Below, piece by piece: positions 52,558 through 62,244 of a stretch of DNA of 62,244 nt (positions within the stretch are counted from its first letter, which is position 1; the number at the start of each line of letters is the position of its first letter). The position numbers were made by a program, and so were the translations under genes. The stretch comes from Bdellovibrionales bacterium (GTDB lineage Bacteria > Bdellovibrionota > Bdellovibrionia > Bdellovibrionales > Bdellovibrionaceae). The notes beneath the pieces are model-generated. The model had not been told where the DNA came from. It made no database searches and saw only the letters and a program-made list of their open reading frames with translations. The stretch is from NCBI GenBank assembly GCA_005793345.1, contig SXSU01000032.1, positions 1 to 62,244 of the forward strand. Reading direction: 5' to 3'.

Positions 52558-54201
52558 GTCATTCATAATAGTTTTATAAACCATAGTTGGATAAAATTGA
52601 CTTTGCTTATAAGGTACTAGTTTGTAAAGAGGTAGAGGGCGTCCCGCTAAAACCTCTCCGTTTTCATCAGTGGCAACACTGTTTGCAACAATTTGTCCTA
52701 GTAGAAAGTTTTCTGGAAACTCTGCTTGAAAAGAACTTACCTGGGTTTTGAATTCATTTTGGTTTTTTGGATCCCAAATGACATTTATTCTAAGACGAGA
52801 AAATGCACTATCAGCTGCCTGATAAAATCCGTAAAGCTTAGCGTTTAAGTATTTATGAATAGCCCATACAAATCCATCACAGGAAGAAATACATTCTTCA
52901 TTTAACATTACAAAAACATCCCCTTTAAAACTGTGATCCCAAGGTGTAAATTTAAAATTATCACAGGGTAAATTATTGGGCACACAAAACATTGGGACCG
53001 GTGACGTTAAATCTCCAAATTGTAATTTTGACCAGATTCCTGATGTTAATAATTTATTAAACCAGAGTTCTATTTCATCAGTTTGCCAAAATATTTGAGC
53101 GCGTAGAGCAGGATCTTCAAGTTCAGTTATTTTTTTGAATCGAACATATTGTTCTTGAAAAGGATGTTGAAATAAAATCTGATAATAAGGAATGGGCTCG
53201 TTTCCTCCATGGTTGTTAATCACATCAATAATCAGTTTTTTATAGCGCGAAGAATTTTTTTGCCAAAAAGGAAAAAGCGCGTTTACTTCATCATATAATG
53301 AATAGATGTTTTTTTCTTTACTTACTTCTATAGGTATTCGCTTGTGATTGTATTGAAAACTAGAAATACGCAAGAGTGCTATGTCGGGACTATTCTCGTC
53401 TTCAAATATGCAAGCAAATATTCCACTGTGAACAAGCTTCATTCCAGGGTATCTTTTAGCATAGTTGTAATCGCATTTTTTTTTATCAAAACTTGAATTA
53501 TTGTTTTCTGAATTTTTAAAATTAATTTTAACTATAACAATATTGTTTAAATGTTTAACGTGATAATATAGGGGTTCTCCCTTCCAGGATAAAACATAAG
53601 AGAGTAAATTCTGTTCAAATTGCCGATCACATTGAGTCTTGAGTGGATACTTACAAAAAAGAAAATTTTCATCCAACCAATCTTTTATGGGTCTTTTATT
53701 TATGGCAACTATTTCGTCTCCCTCAGAAACTTGCTTTTCGGTTTCGGGATCAAAAATATAATCAATTAAAACTTTAGATTTTGATGTTCCGTCAGCTTCA
53801 GCAATAATCCAAATATTTTGATTCGAATTGAAAGGTAACTTTATAGATGAATCTATTTGAGAATTGAAACTGACATGGGAGTGTAAATTTGTATATGTTC
53901 CATTAAGCTGAGAGAATGAGTTATAAAAATCAATAACTGTTTTATTTGTCAGAGTTTTTAATGCAATTTTATTTACTGTTTCTTGAAATTGTTCAACGCG
54001 ACCTTGTCTAGCTAGAAGTCCTTCTCCATCAAGACGAATCATTTCCTCTGATAATTTTAAAATTATTTTTTGCTGTATTTCTGGGGAGGGAATTTTTATG
54101 TCTTCACAATTTGATATTAAAGGAAAAAAGATCATTAGATGAATTAAGAAATAAATCGATGAAATTTGAATATAATTTTTCATAGTTGAAGTTTCTCTCA
54201 T
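52513..54201 (-). CDS. Exported S41-like (tail-specific) serine peptidase
   Basis: 562 aa. Signal peptide (IYFLIHLMIFFPLISNC) with a Cys that could be a lipidation site. PDZ-like segment SEGDEIVAINKRPIKDWL, then the S41 core: IALLRISSFQYN, YKKLIIDVINNHGGNEPIPYY and LNEECISSCDGFVWAIHKYL, where the second Ser of SSC is the likely nucleophile. It overlaps the upstream metalloprotease gene by 4 bp (ATGA), so the two form an operon. A second ATG at 54183 is possible. Substrate unknown. Confidence 0.78.
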   Translation of the reverse strand: MRETSTMKNYIQISSIYFLIHLMIFFPLISNCEDIKIPSPEIQQKIILKLSEEMIRLDGEGLLARQGRVEQFQETVNKIALKTLTNKTVIDFYNSFSQLNGTYTNLHSHVSFNSQIDSSIKLPFNSNQNIWIIAEADGTSKSKVLIDYIFDPETEKQVSEGDEIVAINKRPIKDWLDENFLFCKYPLKTQCDRQFEQNLLSYVLSWKGEPLYYHVKHLNNIVIVKINFKNSENNNSSFDKKKCDYNYAKRYPGMKLVHSGIFACIFEDENSPDIALLRISSFQYNHKRIPIEVSKEKNIYSLYDEVNALFPFWQKNSSRYKKLIIDVINNHGGNEPIPYYQILFQHPFQEQYVRFKKITELEDPALRAQIFWQTDEIELWFNKLLTSGIWSKLQFGDLTSPVPMFCVPNNLPCDNFKFTPWDHSFKGDVFVMLNEECISSCDGFVWAIHKYLNAKLYGFYQAADSAFSRLRINVIWDPKNQNEFKTQVSSFQAEFPENFLLGQIVANSVATDENGEVLAGRPLPLYKLVPYKQSQFYPTMVYKTIMNDLLNNSFINIGDSKR

Positions 54202-56837
54202 CTATAGGTATTTAACTGATCAGCAATTTCACTTATTTTTACGAGAATGTTGAATTCATTGATTGCTTTATTCTGATTAGCTTTATTTTTTATTTTTCGA
54301 ATTTTTAAATAAATATCATTTAAGGAGAATAGCTCTATATTATTGCTTTCTATAATTAATTGTTCTGTATTTAAAATCTTTTCAATTTTAGATCTAAGCT
54401 CATTTGCAATTTGTATTTTTGTGTCTTCCATCCAACCTATTCTTGCGCCAAAAATTGTTTCATTAGTTAAATTTAAAATAGATGATCTAATACTTTCTGG
54501 ATAAAAATCAGTGAGTGCGGTTTTTAGAATAAACTTTTTTAGTTCAACTTCCCAACTACTTAGATTTAGATCCGGGTTATAATTATAATTTAAATTAGGA
54601 AATGTTCCACTTAATACTAATATTGCTTGAGTAAAGTAACTTTCAAAATATTTTTTCGAATATTCTGTCATAAAATTTTTAACTTGAGTTTTCTCACTTT
54701 CTGTTAATTCATAACTCGAATTATTTTCTGTAGTTAAATTATTGAGTCCAAATTTATTACTGTGGATAAATCTGTTGAAATCAGTTGAAAAGGGATCTAA
54801 GTTTAATTGTAAATCATCATTTAGATTAAATAAATTTTTTAAAATACCAATAAAATTACCACCAAATTTATTTAATTCGTTTTGTTGCAAACTAGCAAGT
54901 TCAGTAGAAATTAAAACTTTGTTTTGCCATAAATCTGTTGATCCGAATGATCGGTTTAATTTTAATATTTCAGCTTTACTAGAATAAAATCTCCTAACTT
55001 TTTCAAGTTCTTTGGAGGTAATTTGTGCTAATTTGTCGGGGGGAGTGATTGATTGAATATGTTTAATTATTGAATTAGGTGAATTGGGATAATAATTTGA
55101 AATTAGGTTCTCATAAATTTTAAATAAAAATTGTTTATGAAAAATATTTTGAGATTCAACAATTGAAGATATAGGATTTTGGCCACTGTCACGTGGAGCA
55201 CAGTCAAGTAAGTTTCCATAAATGTATTCTATATCAGAACAAAATTTCGGAATATTTTCTAAGTTAATTTTCTTGAGAGAGTATCCCCATGCAATTGCGT
55301 TTTCATCATAGGGTAAAATATTTGACTTTATAAAAGCGCCAGTCAATAAAACGTCTTTAGAGTCTAGATAATCCATCACTGAAGAAGTAGTTTTAGATCC
55401 TTTATGATCTAAACTTGTCGAATAATTTTCGAATTCTACTTCACGTTCTTTGAGATTTGTAAATTGAGTTTCAAGTGATCCTGCAAAATTATGTCGAAGC
55501 CCCATTGTATGACCAACTTCATGAGCGACAACATATCTTAAAATATCTTTTTGAATTTTAGCTACCATCTCAGGTGAAAGAGGATTTGAACTTTGTTTTA
55601 AAGTATCAAGATTTTGATTGATTTCATTAAAATCCAAACAACCAAATCCAAATTCAAAACCAGTAGGAACAATAGTGTTTGTATAAAGTGTTTTATAGTT
55701 ATTTGTAAATCTAGAGTCTCTAATAAATTTATCTGAATAGTATAATGGGAAAAAGCTTGTGAGATAAACATTGGTCGTGAGTAATTCTCCAGTAAATGGA
55801 TCTGATTGGGCAGAAGCAACTGCAAAACCCGCAGTTGCCCAAGGCGCCCAATGAACAATGTTTCGTCGATATGACCCAATTTCTTGAGGATCACCATTGA
55901 GTTCAACTTTAATTAAATTTTTTCCTAAGGCTTGATTCCAATACAATATTCCTTCTTTAATTGCTTCAATAAATTCTACTGGAGTATTTTTAGTGATAAC
56001 ATACGTAATTGGATTGTCTGATGAGATATCCCAGTGAGAAGCAAGAAGAAGATCAGTTCCTACTATCTTTTGTTTCGCTTCTGTTACAAAAAAACCCACA
56101 TGTTTCATGTCATTGGCACTTGTTGTTTTGATAATGAATTTTTCGTTAAAAATATAGGGGGTAATTCTTGTTTGAATAATATAATTTTCTTCTTCTTGTG
56201 AGCCAGTTTTAGATGCGGATTTTACTCTTGAGTTCTGAACTATAATTAATCCATTATTTTTATCAATATTTGCTGATTGAATATATGATTGAGTTGGAAT
56301 GAAGACCACTTCACTCTTACTTTGCTGAGAGGGGAGTTCTGCAATCCCAAGGTTATCGTTGTTATTAATGTTTGAAAATCCCATTTCAAATTCAACTTCA
56401 ACATCATTGTCAGATTCTCTTAAAATCTTGAATGTCTGAATGAGTTTATTAGATGCAATATCATCATATATCATTTGAGAATCAGCTTCAAACATGGCGA
56501 TTTTGCCACCTACTAATCCAAATGAAATAACTTTTGGTTTGAGATGAGTAACTCTTGGTGCCAAGTGAAAATCAATTAGGCTTGGAGCAAGTAAAAATAA
56601 TTTATTAAGTGCAGTTTTTTTTATTTTGATATGAAAATTTTTTGAAGAAATTAATGCTTTTGGGTTTTTAATTGTTTCAATCACTTCGAAATTATCATTA
56701 ATGTTAGATGCAGCTTTGTTTTTTGGGGTAATAGAAGGTGTTTTTCGTGTTTTAGGTTTAGAACAAGAAGTTTGTGCAACTATAATAGTAAGTAAAAATA
56801 AATAAATAATTTTCACAGTGAGTGCATTTAACTTCAT
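54198..56837 (-). CDS. Zinc metalloprotease lipoprotein (HExGHxxGxxHN type)
   Basis: 879 aa from the ATG at 56837 (MKLNALTVKIIYLF...), chosen because it starts a lipoprotein signal (lipobox AQTSC) and has AGGA upstream; the frame is open to 57032. Zinc motif RYVVAHEVGHTMGLRHNFAGS with a following Met-turn-like SSVMDYLDSK. The pattern and length fit the large DUF5117/DUF4953-type secreted zinc proteases. The N-terminal half is beta-rich. It is probably surface- or periplasm-anchored and pairs with the S41-like peptidase. Confidence 0.85.
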   Translation of the reverse strand: MKLNALTVKIIYLFLLTIIVAQTSCSKPKTRKTPSITPKNKAASNINDNFEVIETIKNPKALISSKNFHIKIKKTALNKLFLLAPSLIDFHLAPRVTHLKPKVISFGLVGGKIAMFEADSQMIYDDIASNKLIQTFKILRESDNDVEVEFEMGFSNINNNDNLGIAELPSQQSKSEVVFIPTQSYIQSANIDKNNGLIIVQNSRVKSASKTGSQEEENYIIQTRITPYIFNEKFIIKTTSANDMKHVGFFVTEAKQKIVGTDLLLASHWDISSDNPITYVITKNTPVEFIEAIKEGILYWNQALGKNLIKVELNGDPQEIGSYRRNIVHWAPWATAGFAVASAQSDPFTGELLTTNVYLTSFFPLYYSDKFIRDSRFTNNYKTLYTNTIVPTGFEFGFGCLDFNEINQNLDTLKQSSNPLSPEMVAKIQKDILRYVVAHEVGHTMGLRHNFAGSLETQFTNLKEREVEFENYSTSLDHKGSKTTSSVMDYLDSKDVLLTGAFIKSNILPYDENAIAWGYSLKKINLENIPKFCSDIEYIYGNLLDCAPRDSGQNPISSIVESQNIFHKQFLFKIYENLISNYYPNSPNSIIKHIQSITPPDKLAQITSKELEKVRRFYSSKAEILKLNRSFGSTDLWQNKVLISTELASLQQNELNKFGGNFIGILKNLFNLNDDLQLNLDPFSTDFNRFIHSNKFGLNNLTTENNSSYELTESEKTQVKNFMTEYSKKYFESYFTQAILVLSGTFPNLNYNYNPDLNLSSWEVELKKFILKTALTDFYPESIRSSILNLTNETIFGARIGWMEDTKIQIANELRSKIEKILNTEQLIIESNNIELFSLNDIYLKIRKIKNKANQNKAINEFNILVKISEIADQLNTYR

Positions 56838-56838
56838 A

Positions 56839-56888
56839 TTATTTTCCTGTTTATTTGAGACTATCTCCGATTGCTTTTTATTATTAAC
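56839..56888 (+). repeat. Compound palindromic repeat, remnant
   Basis: TTATTTTCCTGTTTATTTGA followed by a decayed hp2 (GACTATCTCC) and TTATTATTAAC from hp3. It lies immediately upstream of the metalloprotease start; on the minus strand its spacer (AAACAGGAAAATAA) supplies the AGGA ribosome site of that gene. Confidence 0.55.
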
Positions 56889-57024
56889 ATATGGACACAT
56901 ATGTTTAGATTTTGAGCCACAGTCATTCAATTTGAAAATAAATATAAAAAAGATAAGTTGATAAGACAGAAATTGGCGAATCAATGCAGAACGTATTGTA
57001 TTTGTTATAAAAGGCATACAATAT

Positions 57025-60000
57025 TTGCCCATGAGTAGTGATAATAATTTAGATTTTCAAAAAAAATTTAAGCATAAAGTAAAGGAAATTTGGATTAATC
57101 CATTTACTTTATTTGAGTCACTGATACCAAATCGAGAAAAGTTAGAAAATCTTGGTTTTAGATCTGCCAGTGAGTTTGAACTTAAATCTGAAGTAATCTG
57201 GTTAGACAATGAGCGAAAGTATTTTGATAGTAGTGATGAGAGAAAAGTATATGAATTTTATCTTAAATCAAAGTATGGTTCGACATTAAGTAAAATAATT
57301 CTAAATCCAGACTTAATGCAGTATTATAGCTCTAGTGTCGTAAGCATTGTTAATTCTGTATGCTATTGTATGGAAAATAATGTTATTCTCCATCCTTATC
57401 AATTAGAACAAGATTCTTATGTTGGCTTGATTGCTGATGAGTTTTACCCATCAATAGCAAATGACAATTTAAAGATCTGTGGCTTGACGGATCAATCTCA
57501 ATTGTCAGAGTTAAGCTCTGCATATCTTTCCATTGTAGATTGGGCAATAAAACATAATGTTTCAATTCGATTAGTTAATCAGATGGAAGTGAATAAAAAG
57601 TTTTTAAGTTGTCAATTGTTACAATTAAAAATGACCACTTTTGATAATTTAGAGTACTCAGTAAGTACATCTTCATCTGATAACAAAAGTACGTTTAATT
57701 TGCTAATAGAATTTTATTTTGAAGAAAAAAAAATAAACAGTGAATCTAATTTAATTCAAAAAAACCAAAAAAAAATTGAATCAACAAGTAAGTATTTTTT
57801 AAAAGACAAAATTTCAATAGACAGTAATGGATGTTTAGAGTTGTCTTTAAAAAAGAAAACTTCCAAATTTGAAACACAAAATCTATTGCAAATTTTGTGT
57901 TACAGTAATCTTTATCCTGATGTTGTAAATGAATCGGATGATATTTTAAAAAGCAAAGAAGAATTTAAAAATTTTATAATTCATACAGATGATAATTTTA
58001 AATACTCATTTAAAAGTTTTCGCTTTACTATTGAGAATCCTCAAGTGATTTATGAGTTATTTCGCTCAAAGTTTGTAAATAAATTTTTATTACACAAAAA
58101 TTTTAAAGTTCTAGAGCTGTCTGATGAAGAAATTCAAGGAGTGGTAAATTTAAGTAATTCTGGGATATCTATTTGTCAAAAAATAAAAAAACATAACTTA
58201 GTTATTACTAATTTTACAAATGAATTTCTATTGTTAATTGAAAGTTTAATTAGTTCTTCATTTGCTGGAATCTTACAGGTGCCAGCTCACAAATTAGTTA
58301 ATAAAAAAGAAACATACTATAATTTAGCAACAGATGCTATTAAGCATCGTGGCCTTTACTTGATGGTGATTTACGAGTTTATAAATTTTTGTTTATATAA
58401 AAAATCATCAGATGGTGAATTGATTGAATCAGAAGGTGCAATTTTAAAAAAAGTCATTAAGCAATTTTATTCTTTAGGATTTTCAATTTTACGAGAGCAA
58501 TTTTTAAATAAATTAAAAAAGCAGTTTAAAGATTCAGATTCTGAAGAGGCAATGCAAAATGAGATGAAGTATTTTGATGGCCTTCGTGATGAAGATATAT
58601 TTCCAACTCATTTGCGTCATATTTTATCTGATACATTGGTGGAAATTATTAATTTATCCAAAGGTTCGGTTGGTTTTTTAGTAGCGGAAGGAATGCTTGA
58701 TATGCGTCGAATTAACATTCTTCCTCTTGAGGTACTTCGATCTTATATTGAGAGAGAAATTAATGTTTCAAAAGGTAAAGTTTTTTTAAAAGGTTTAAAA
58801 CTGGATAAAGATTCAAAAAAGAATAATCATGACTCAAGACAAATCTCAACACTTCCTTATGATGTAGAGTTTGACCATGCGAAAAGTATTTTCCCCTTGG
58901 GTAGAGCAGAGTCAGCAACACTTTTTTCATTTCTTAAAATAAGTCAGCAATGTCGGTTTGAAATTTTAATTGATTCTAGAAAAGTTGAACTTTTAACGAG
59001 CGAAGAATTTAATGTGACCATGAGAGTGGTAGATTTAAAAGATGACCGAGATTGGTTTGAGTTAAATCCGGTTGTGTTTCTGAAAGGACAAAAAATTGAT
59101 ATCCATGAAATTGGATTTGAGTCCAATTCAAATTCACTTGGAATAATGTTTTATCGTGGAAGCTACTATTACGTTCCGATTCGTTCTTTAACTTCTACTA
59201 GGCTACTTAATTTATTTTGGGAAAAAATAAAAAATATTAATAAAAAAACTTCTGATTTAATAAAACCAAATTTAAATAATAATGAAAATAAAATATATCA
59301 TCTTCCGCGCCATGCGGTTCTTGATTTACTTATTTTGAAAGCAAAGGGAATTAATGTTCAAGGTTCTAAAACTTGGGAGACCATTGAATCATATTTTGAA
59401 CATCTTTTATTGGGGAAGAGTCAAAACTTTAAGTATTCTGAGTTGATTGAATCATTTATAAAACCTTATCAGCGTATTGGTGCACAATGGTTTTATGATT
59501 TATATAAAATTAATTTAGGTGGAATTTTGGCAGATGACATGGGTTTGGGCAAAACACTTCAAGCTTTGATTTTTTTAGATCGCTTACGATTAGAAAATGA
59601 ACTTGGTATGTGTCTTGTTATTGTCCCTACAACTTTAACATATAATTGGCTTACAGAATCTAAAAAGTGGGTTCCTCAACTTGATATTAGTTTTGAGCAT
59701 CCTGCAAAAGTTAAATCTTATTTGGTAGAACAAAAAGTATATATTTTATCCTATGGATTGTTTAGTGAAAATATTGAAATATTATCTCAGTATAATTGGA
59801 ATATTATTCTATTTGATGAAGCTCAAAATTTAAAGAATCTCTCAACTCAAAGAACAACAGCAGCTCGTCAGTTAAAAGCTAGAAGGAAGTTTTGTTTAAC
59901 GGGAACTCCTATTGAAAATAATTTATTAAATTTATATTCAATGATAGATTTATGTGTGCCGGGATATCTAGGGGGCCTGACTCAATTTAGAACTCGCTAC

Positions 60001-60849
60001 GTAAGTACTCTAGATTTAGAAAGCGTGGAATATAAATCAAAACTTTCTTTATTGAAGGAAAGGATAAGTCCATTATTACTTCGTCGAACCAAAACAGAAG
60101 TGTTATTAGACTTGCCTGAAAAAACTGAAGCTACAATAAAAATTCAGTTTGAAAAATCCCAACAAGAAATTTACAAAAAAATAGCGACTGCGCAAAATGA
60201 ACAGGTCTTAAATTTGGTTTCTAAAAAAGGTGAGATGGCAAGTCAATTGGCAATGTTCACTGCTTTATTAAGATTAAGACAAGTATGTTCAGATCCAGAA
60301 ATGATTCCAAATGTTAAATATTCAAAAACGCCTCCAAAACTTGATGAAATTGTTAAGCAGACACTTGAGATTTTAGAAGTGGGCAACAGTGTTTTAATTT
60401 TTACTCAATTTTTAAAAACTCAAGACCGTCTAGAAAAATTATTTGAGCAATATAAAGTAAAGTCCTTAAGTATCTGCGGAGCTACTTCTAAAGAAAAACG
60501 TATTTTAATTTTAAAAGAATTTAATGAATCACCCAAAGCTCAAGTCCTAATTATGACATTAAAAACTGGTGGGGTTGGGTTAAATTTAACGAAAGCAAGC
60601 TTTGTGTTTCATGTTGATCCATGGTGGAATCCTGCTGTTGAAAATCAAGCCAGTGATCGCGCTCATAGATTGGGTCAAACACAAAAGGTTACCATTTACA
60701 AATATATAATGCAAAACTCCTTGGAAGAAAAAATTGAAGACCTAAAGAGTTTTAAATCTCAGCTTGCTAAAGTAATGTTGGATGAAGAAGCTAACTTAAA
60801 TTTTGCTGGGCAAATCAAATATGAAGTATTTAAAAAACTAATTTTATAA
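57025..60849 (+). CDS. SNF2/RapA-family DNA helicase-like ATPase
   Basis: 1274 aa. A long N-terminal region of unknown fold (1-800) precedes a SNF2 motor: KPYQRIGAQWFYDLYKINLGGILADDMGLGKT (Walker A at 837-844), DEAQ box at 931-934 (IILFDEAQNLKN), LTGTPIENNLLNLYSMID, SVLIFTQFLKTQDRL, GGVGLNLTKASFVFHVDPWWNPAVENQASDRAHRLGQTQKV. It probably remodels protein-DNA complexes. No SWIM zinc motif is seen. The start may be the TTG at 57025 (AAGG ten bases upstream) or the ATG at 57031. Confidence 0.9.
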   Translation: MPMSSDNNLDFQKKFKHKVKEIWINPFTLFESLIPNREKLENLGFRSASEFELKSEVIWLDNERKYFDSSDERKVYEFYLKSKYGSTLSKIILNPDLMQYYSSSVVSIVNSVCYCMENNVILHPYQLEQDSYVGLIADEFYPSIANDNLKICGLTDQSQLSELSSAYLSIVDWAIKHNVSIRLVNQMEVNKKFLSCQLLQLKMTTFDNLEYSVSTSSSDNKSTFNLLIEFYFEEKKINSESNLIQKNQKKIESTSKYFLKDKISIDSNGCLELSLKKKTSKFETQNLLQILCYSNLYPDVVNESDDILKSKEEFKNFIIHTDDNFKYSFKSFRFTIENPQVIYELFRSKFVNKFLLHKNFKVLELSDEEIQGVVNLSNSGISICQKIKKHNLVITNFTNEFLLLIESLISSSFAGILQVPAHKLVNKKETYYNLATDAIKHRGLYLMVIYEFINFCLYKKSSDGELIESEGAILKKVIKQFYSLGFSILREQFLNKLKKQFKDSDSEEAMQNEMKYFDGLRDEDIFPTHLRHILSDTLVEIINLSKGSVGFLVAEGMLDMRRINILPLEVLRSYIEREINVSKGKVFLKGLKLDKDSKKNNHDSRQISTLPYDVEFDHAKSIFPLGRAESATLFSFLKISQQCRFEILIDSRKVELLTSEEFNVTMRVVDLKDDRDWFELNPVVFLKGQKIDIHEIGFESNSNSLGIMFYRGSYYYVPIRSLTSTRLLNLFWEKIKNINKKTSDLIKPNLNNNENKIYHLPRHAVLDLLILKAKGINVQGSKTWETIESYFEHLLLGKSQNFKYSELIESFIKPYQRIGAQWFYDLYKINLGGILADDMGLGKTLQALIFLDRLRLENELGMCLVIVPTTLTYNWLTESKKWVPQLDISFEHPAKVKSYLVEQKVYILSYGLFSENIEILSQYNWNIILFDEAQNLKNLSTQRTTAARQLKARRKFCLTGTPIENNLLNLYSMIDLCVPGYLGGLTQFRTRYVSTLDLESVEYKSKLSLLKERISPLLLRRTKTEVLLDLPEKTEATIKIQFEKSQQEIYKKIATAQNEQVLNLVSKKGEMASQLAMFTALLRLRQVCSDPEMIPNVKYSKTPPKLDEIVKQTLEILEVGNSVLIFTQFLKTQDRLEKLFEQYKVKSLSICGATSKEKRILILKEFNESPKAQVLIMTLKTGGVGLNLTKASFVFHVDPWWNPAVENQASDRAHRLGQTQKVTIYKYIMQNSLEEKIEDLKSFKSQLAKVMLDEEANLNFAGQIKYEVFKKLIL

Positions 60850-60952
60850 GAAAGAAGGTTGCTACCTTGAGTCAAAAAATAATCTTGAAGATTACTAGAC
60901 TTAGTTTCATGTTGAAAATTAAAATCTAAACGAATTTTACTGAAAGAGCCAC

Positions 60953-62244
60953 ATGTCAAAATTAGTAATTGTTGAGTCTCCTACAAAAGCAAAAACGATA
61001 CGAAAATATTTGGGTAAAGATTATGTTGTCGAATCTTGTATGGGTCACATTAGGGACCTGCCTCAATCAGCAAAGGACATTCCTGAAAAATTTAAAAAAG
61101 AACAATGGGCAAATCTTGGTGTTAATGTAGATAAAGATTTTGAACCGTTGTATTGTGTTCCAAATAATAAAGTAAAAGTTGTTAAAACATTAAAAGATAA
61201 ATTAGCTGAAGCTAACGAATTATATCTCGCAACCGATGAAGACCGTGAAGGTGAATCTATTAGTTGGCACTTAGTAGAAGTCTTAAAACCAAAAGTTCCA
61301 ATAAAGCGAATGGTGTTTCATGAGATTACTAAAGATGCTATTGAAAAATCATTAAAAGAAACTCGCGAAATTGATTTTAACTTGGTAAGAGCGCAGGAAG
61401 CTCGTCGAGTGTTAGATCGTTTGGTCGGTTATACAATTTCTCCTTTATTATGGAAAAAAATTGCATTTGGTCTTTCTGCGGGACGAGTACAGTCTGTTGC
61501 TGTAAAACTTATTGTGAAGCGAGAACTTGAAAGGCTTCAATTTAAATCATCTAAATATTGGGGACTAACTTCTAAGCTTGAAAAGTCACAGGTCAATTTT
61601 GATGCCAGACTTCACTCGGTTGAGGGGCAAAGACTTGCAACAGGAAAAGATTTTGACGGGTTAACGGGTCAATTATTAGGTGGCAAAGATTTATTATTGC
61701 TAACAGAGTCTTTAGCAAAATCACTTAAAGATAAATTAAAAAATGAAAATTGGACAGTGAGTGAAGTTGAAGAAAAACCAGTTTTCAGAAAACCAGCAGC
61801 TCCATTTATTACTTCAACACTGCAGCAAGAAGCAAATCGTAAATTAAGTTTAAGTTCAAAAGAAACAATGCAAGTGGCGCAAAAGTTGTACGAGCAAGGT
61901 TTCATAACTTATATGCGTACTGACTCAACTTTTTTATCACAAGAAGCAGTGAAGGCAGCACGTGATTGTATTACAAGTAAATATGGTAAAGAATATTTAC
62001 CTCCTCAACCCATAAACTATGCGGCAAAAAAAGTTAAAGGAGCCCAAGAGGCCCATGAAGCTATTCGTCCATCTGGACAAAGTTTTGTGTCTCCAGACGA
62101 AACAGGTTTAAGTGGTTTAGAATTTAAATTATATGATTTAATTTGGAAACGTACAGTTGCCTGTCAAATGGTAGATGCAAAACAAAAGCAAGTACATGTT
62201 AAAATAAAATCAGATGGTACAATATTTTCTGCATCAGGTATGAC
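60953..62244 (+). CDS. topA: DNA topoisomerase I, 5' part (runs off the window)
   Basis: At least 430 aa visible, from ATG at 60953. The TOPRIM domain opens [21 protein letters not shown] and has [18 protein letters not shown]. The gate strand is [17 protein letters not shown], and the catalytic tyrosine is in [11 protein letters not shown] (codon 61910-61912, Tyr320; E. coli Tyr319). It relaxes negative supercoils. The open frame continues to the last base, so the gene is cut by the window edge. It lies 103 bp downstream of the SNF2 gene. Confidence 0.96.
   Translation, partial: MSKLVIVESPTKAKTIRKYLGKDYVVESCMGHIRDLPQSAKDIPEKFKKEQWANLGVNVDKDFEPLYCVPNNKVKVVKTLKDKLAEANELYLATDEDREGESISWHLVEVLKPKVPIKRMVFHEITKDAIEKSLKETREIDFNLVRAQEARRVLDRLVGYTISPLLWKKIAFGLSAGRVQSVAVKLIVKRELERLQFKSSKYWGLTSKLEKSQVNFDARLHSVEGQRLATGKDFDGLTGQLLGGKDLLLLTESLAKSLKDKLKNENWTVSEVEEKPVFRKPAAPFITSTLQQEANRKLSLSSKETMQVAQKLYEQGFITYMRTDSTFLSQEAVKAARDCITSKYGKEYLPPQPINYAAKKVKGAQEAHEAIRPSGQSFVSPDETGLSGLEFKLYDLIWKRTVACQMVDAKQKQVHVKIKSDGTIFSASGM

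Noticed and set aside
54742-54987. Plus-strand 81-aa frame
   Set aside because: Antisense to the metalloprotease gene, no ribosome site, Asn/Lys-poor composition typical of shadows.
61669-61905. Minus-strand 78-aa frame within topA
   Set aside because: Shadow of the topA coding frame, which carries the catalytic tyrosine and TOPRIM motifs.

Overview
The window is strongly AT-rich, densely coded chromosomal DNA from a Gram-negative bacterium. It has lipobox lipoproteins, LpoB and a LolB-like protein, a secretin, and menaquinone rather than ubiquinone genes. A Tad/Flp pilus locus, many secreted or lipid-anchored proteins of unknown function, extracellular metallo- and serine-type proteases and very low GC together suggest a Bdellovibrionota/Oligoflexia-type organism. 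That placement is inference; no rRNA or other diagnostic marker lies in the window.

Layout. 0.2-2.7 kb: a large Ser/Gly-rich bitopic prepilin-like protein and a divergent TPR protein. 2.7-6.4 kb: a polyamine-type ABC importer (potD divergent from potABC). 6.4-10.4 kb: secreted and lipoprotein genes including a YD-repeat (Rhs-like) protein. 10.4-19.0 kb: a Tad pilus locus on the minus strand (flp, a leaderless pilin-like ORF, prepilin peptidase, three TadE/F-like pseudopilins, cpaB, cpaC, a cpaE-cpaF (TadZ-TadA) fusion, tadB); no tadC is present. 19.3-20.6 kb: a DUF4143-type AAA ATPase with a palindrome-rich leader. 20.6-24.7 kb: a YejABE-like peptide importer. 26-28.2 kb: feoAB. 28.5-33.3 kb: prlC-nadK-recN. 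33.3-33.9 kb: a VapBC-type toxin-antitoxin pair with a clear promoter and operator. 34-40 kb: phospholipase-D type synthase, maiA, comF, a nitroreductase, hypothetical membrane proteins and a short RadC-like protein. 40.2-42.2 kb: lpoB plus a COG3014-like lipoprotein. 42.3-46.9 kb: phaR-like regulator, pseudopilin-G-like protein, TPR lipoprotein and a LolB-like protein. 46.9-52.6 kb: menF-menD-menH facing aroF-menG/ubiE. 52.5-56.8 kb: a secreted protease pair. 57-62.2 kb: an SNF2 helicase and the first two thirds or so of topA, which runs off the window end.

The most unusual signal is not a gene. A dispersed, purely intergenic compound repeat of about 143 bp occurs about ten times, plus remnants. 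It consists of a long imperfect palindrome (hp1), the spacer TTTCCTGTTTGTT, a short GC-capped hairpin (hp2) and a 40-bp near-perfect palindrome (hp3). Arms of hp1 and hp2 differ between copies by paired, compensatory changes. Two sites hold tandem copies. At four sites the outer edge of hp1 (AAATAA-C/T-TGC) supplies the last codon and stop of the adjacent gene, so four unrelated proteins end in Lys-stop. Copies also sit inside the Tad and Yej-like transcription units. No transposase for it is visible here.
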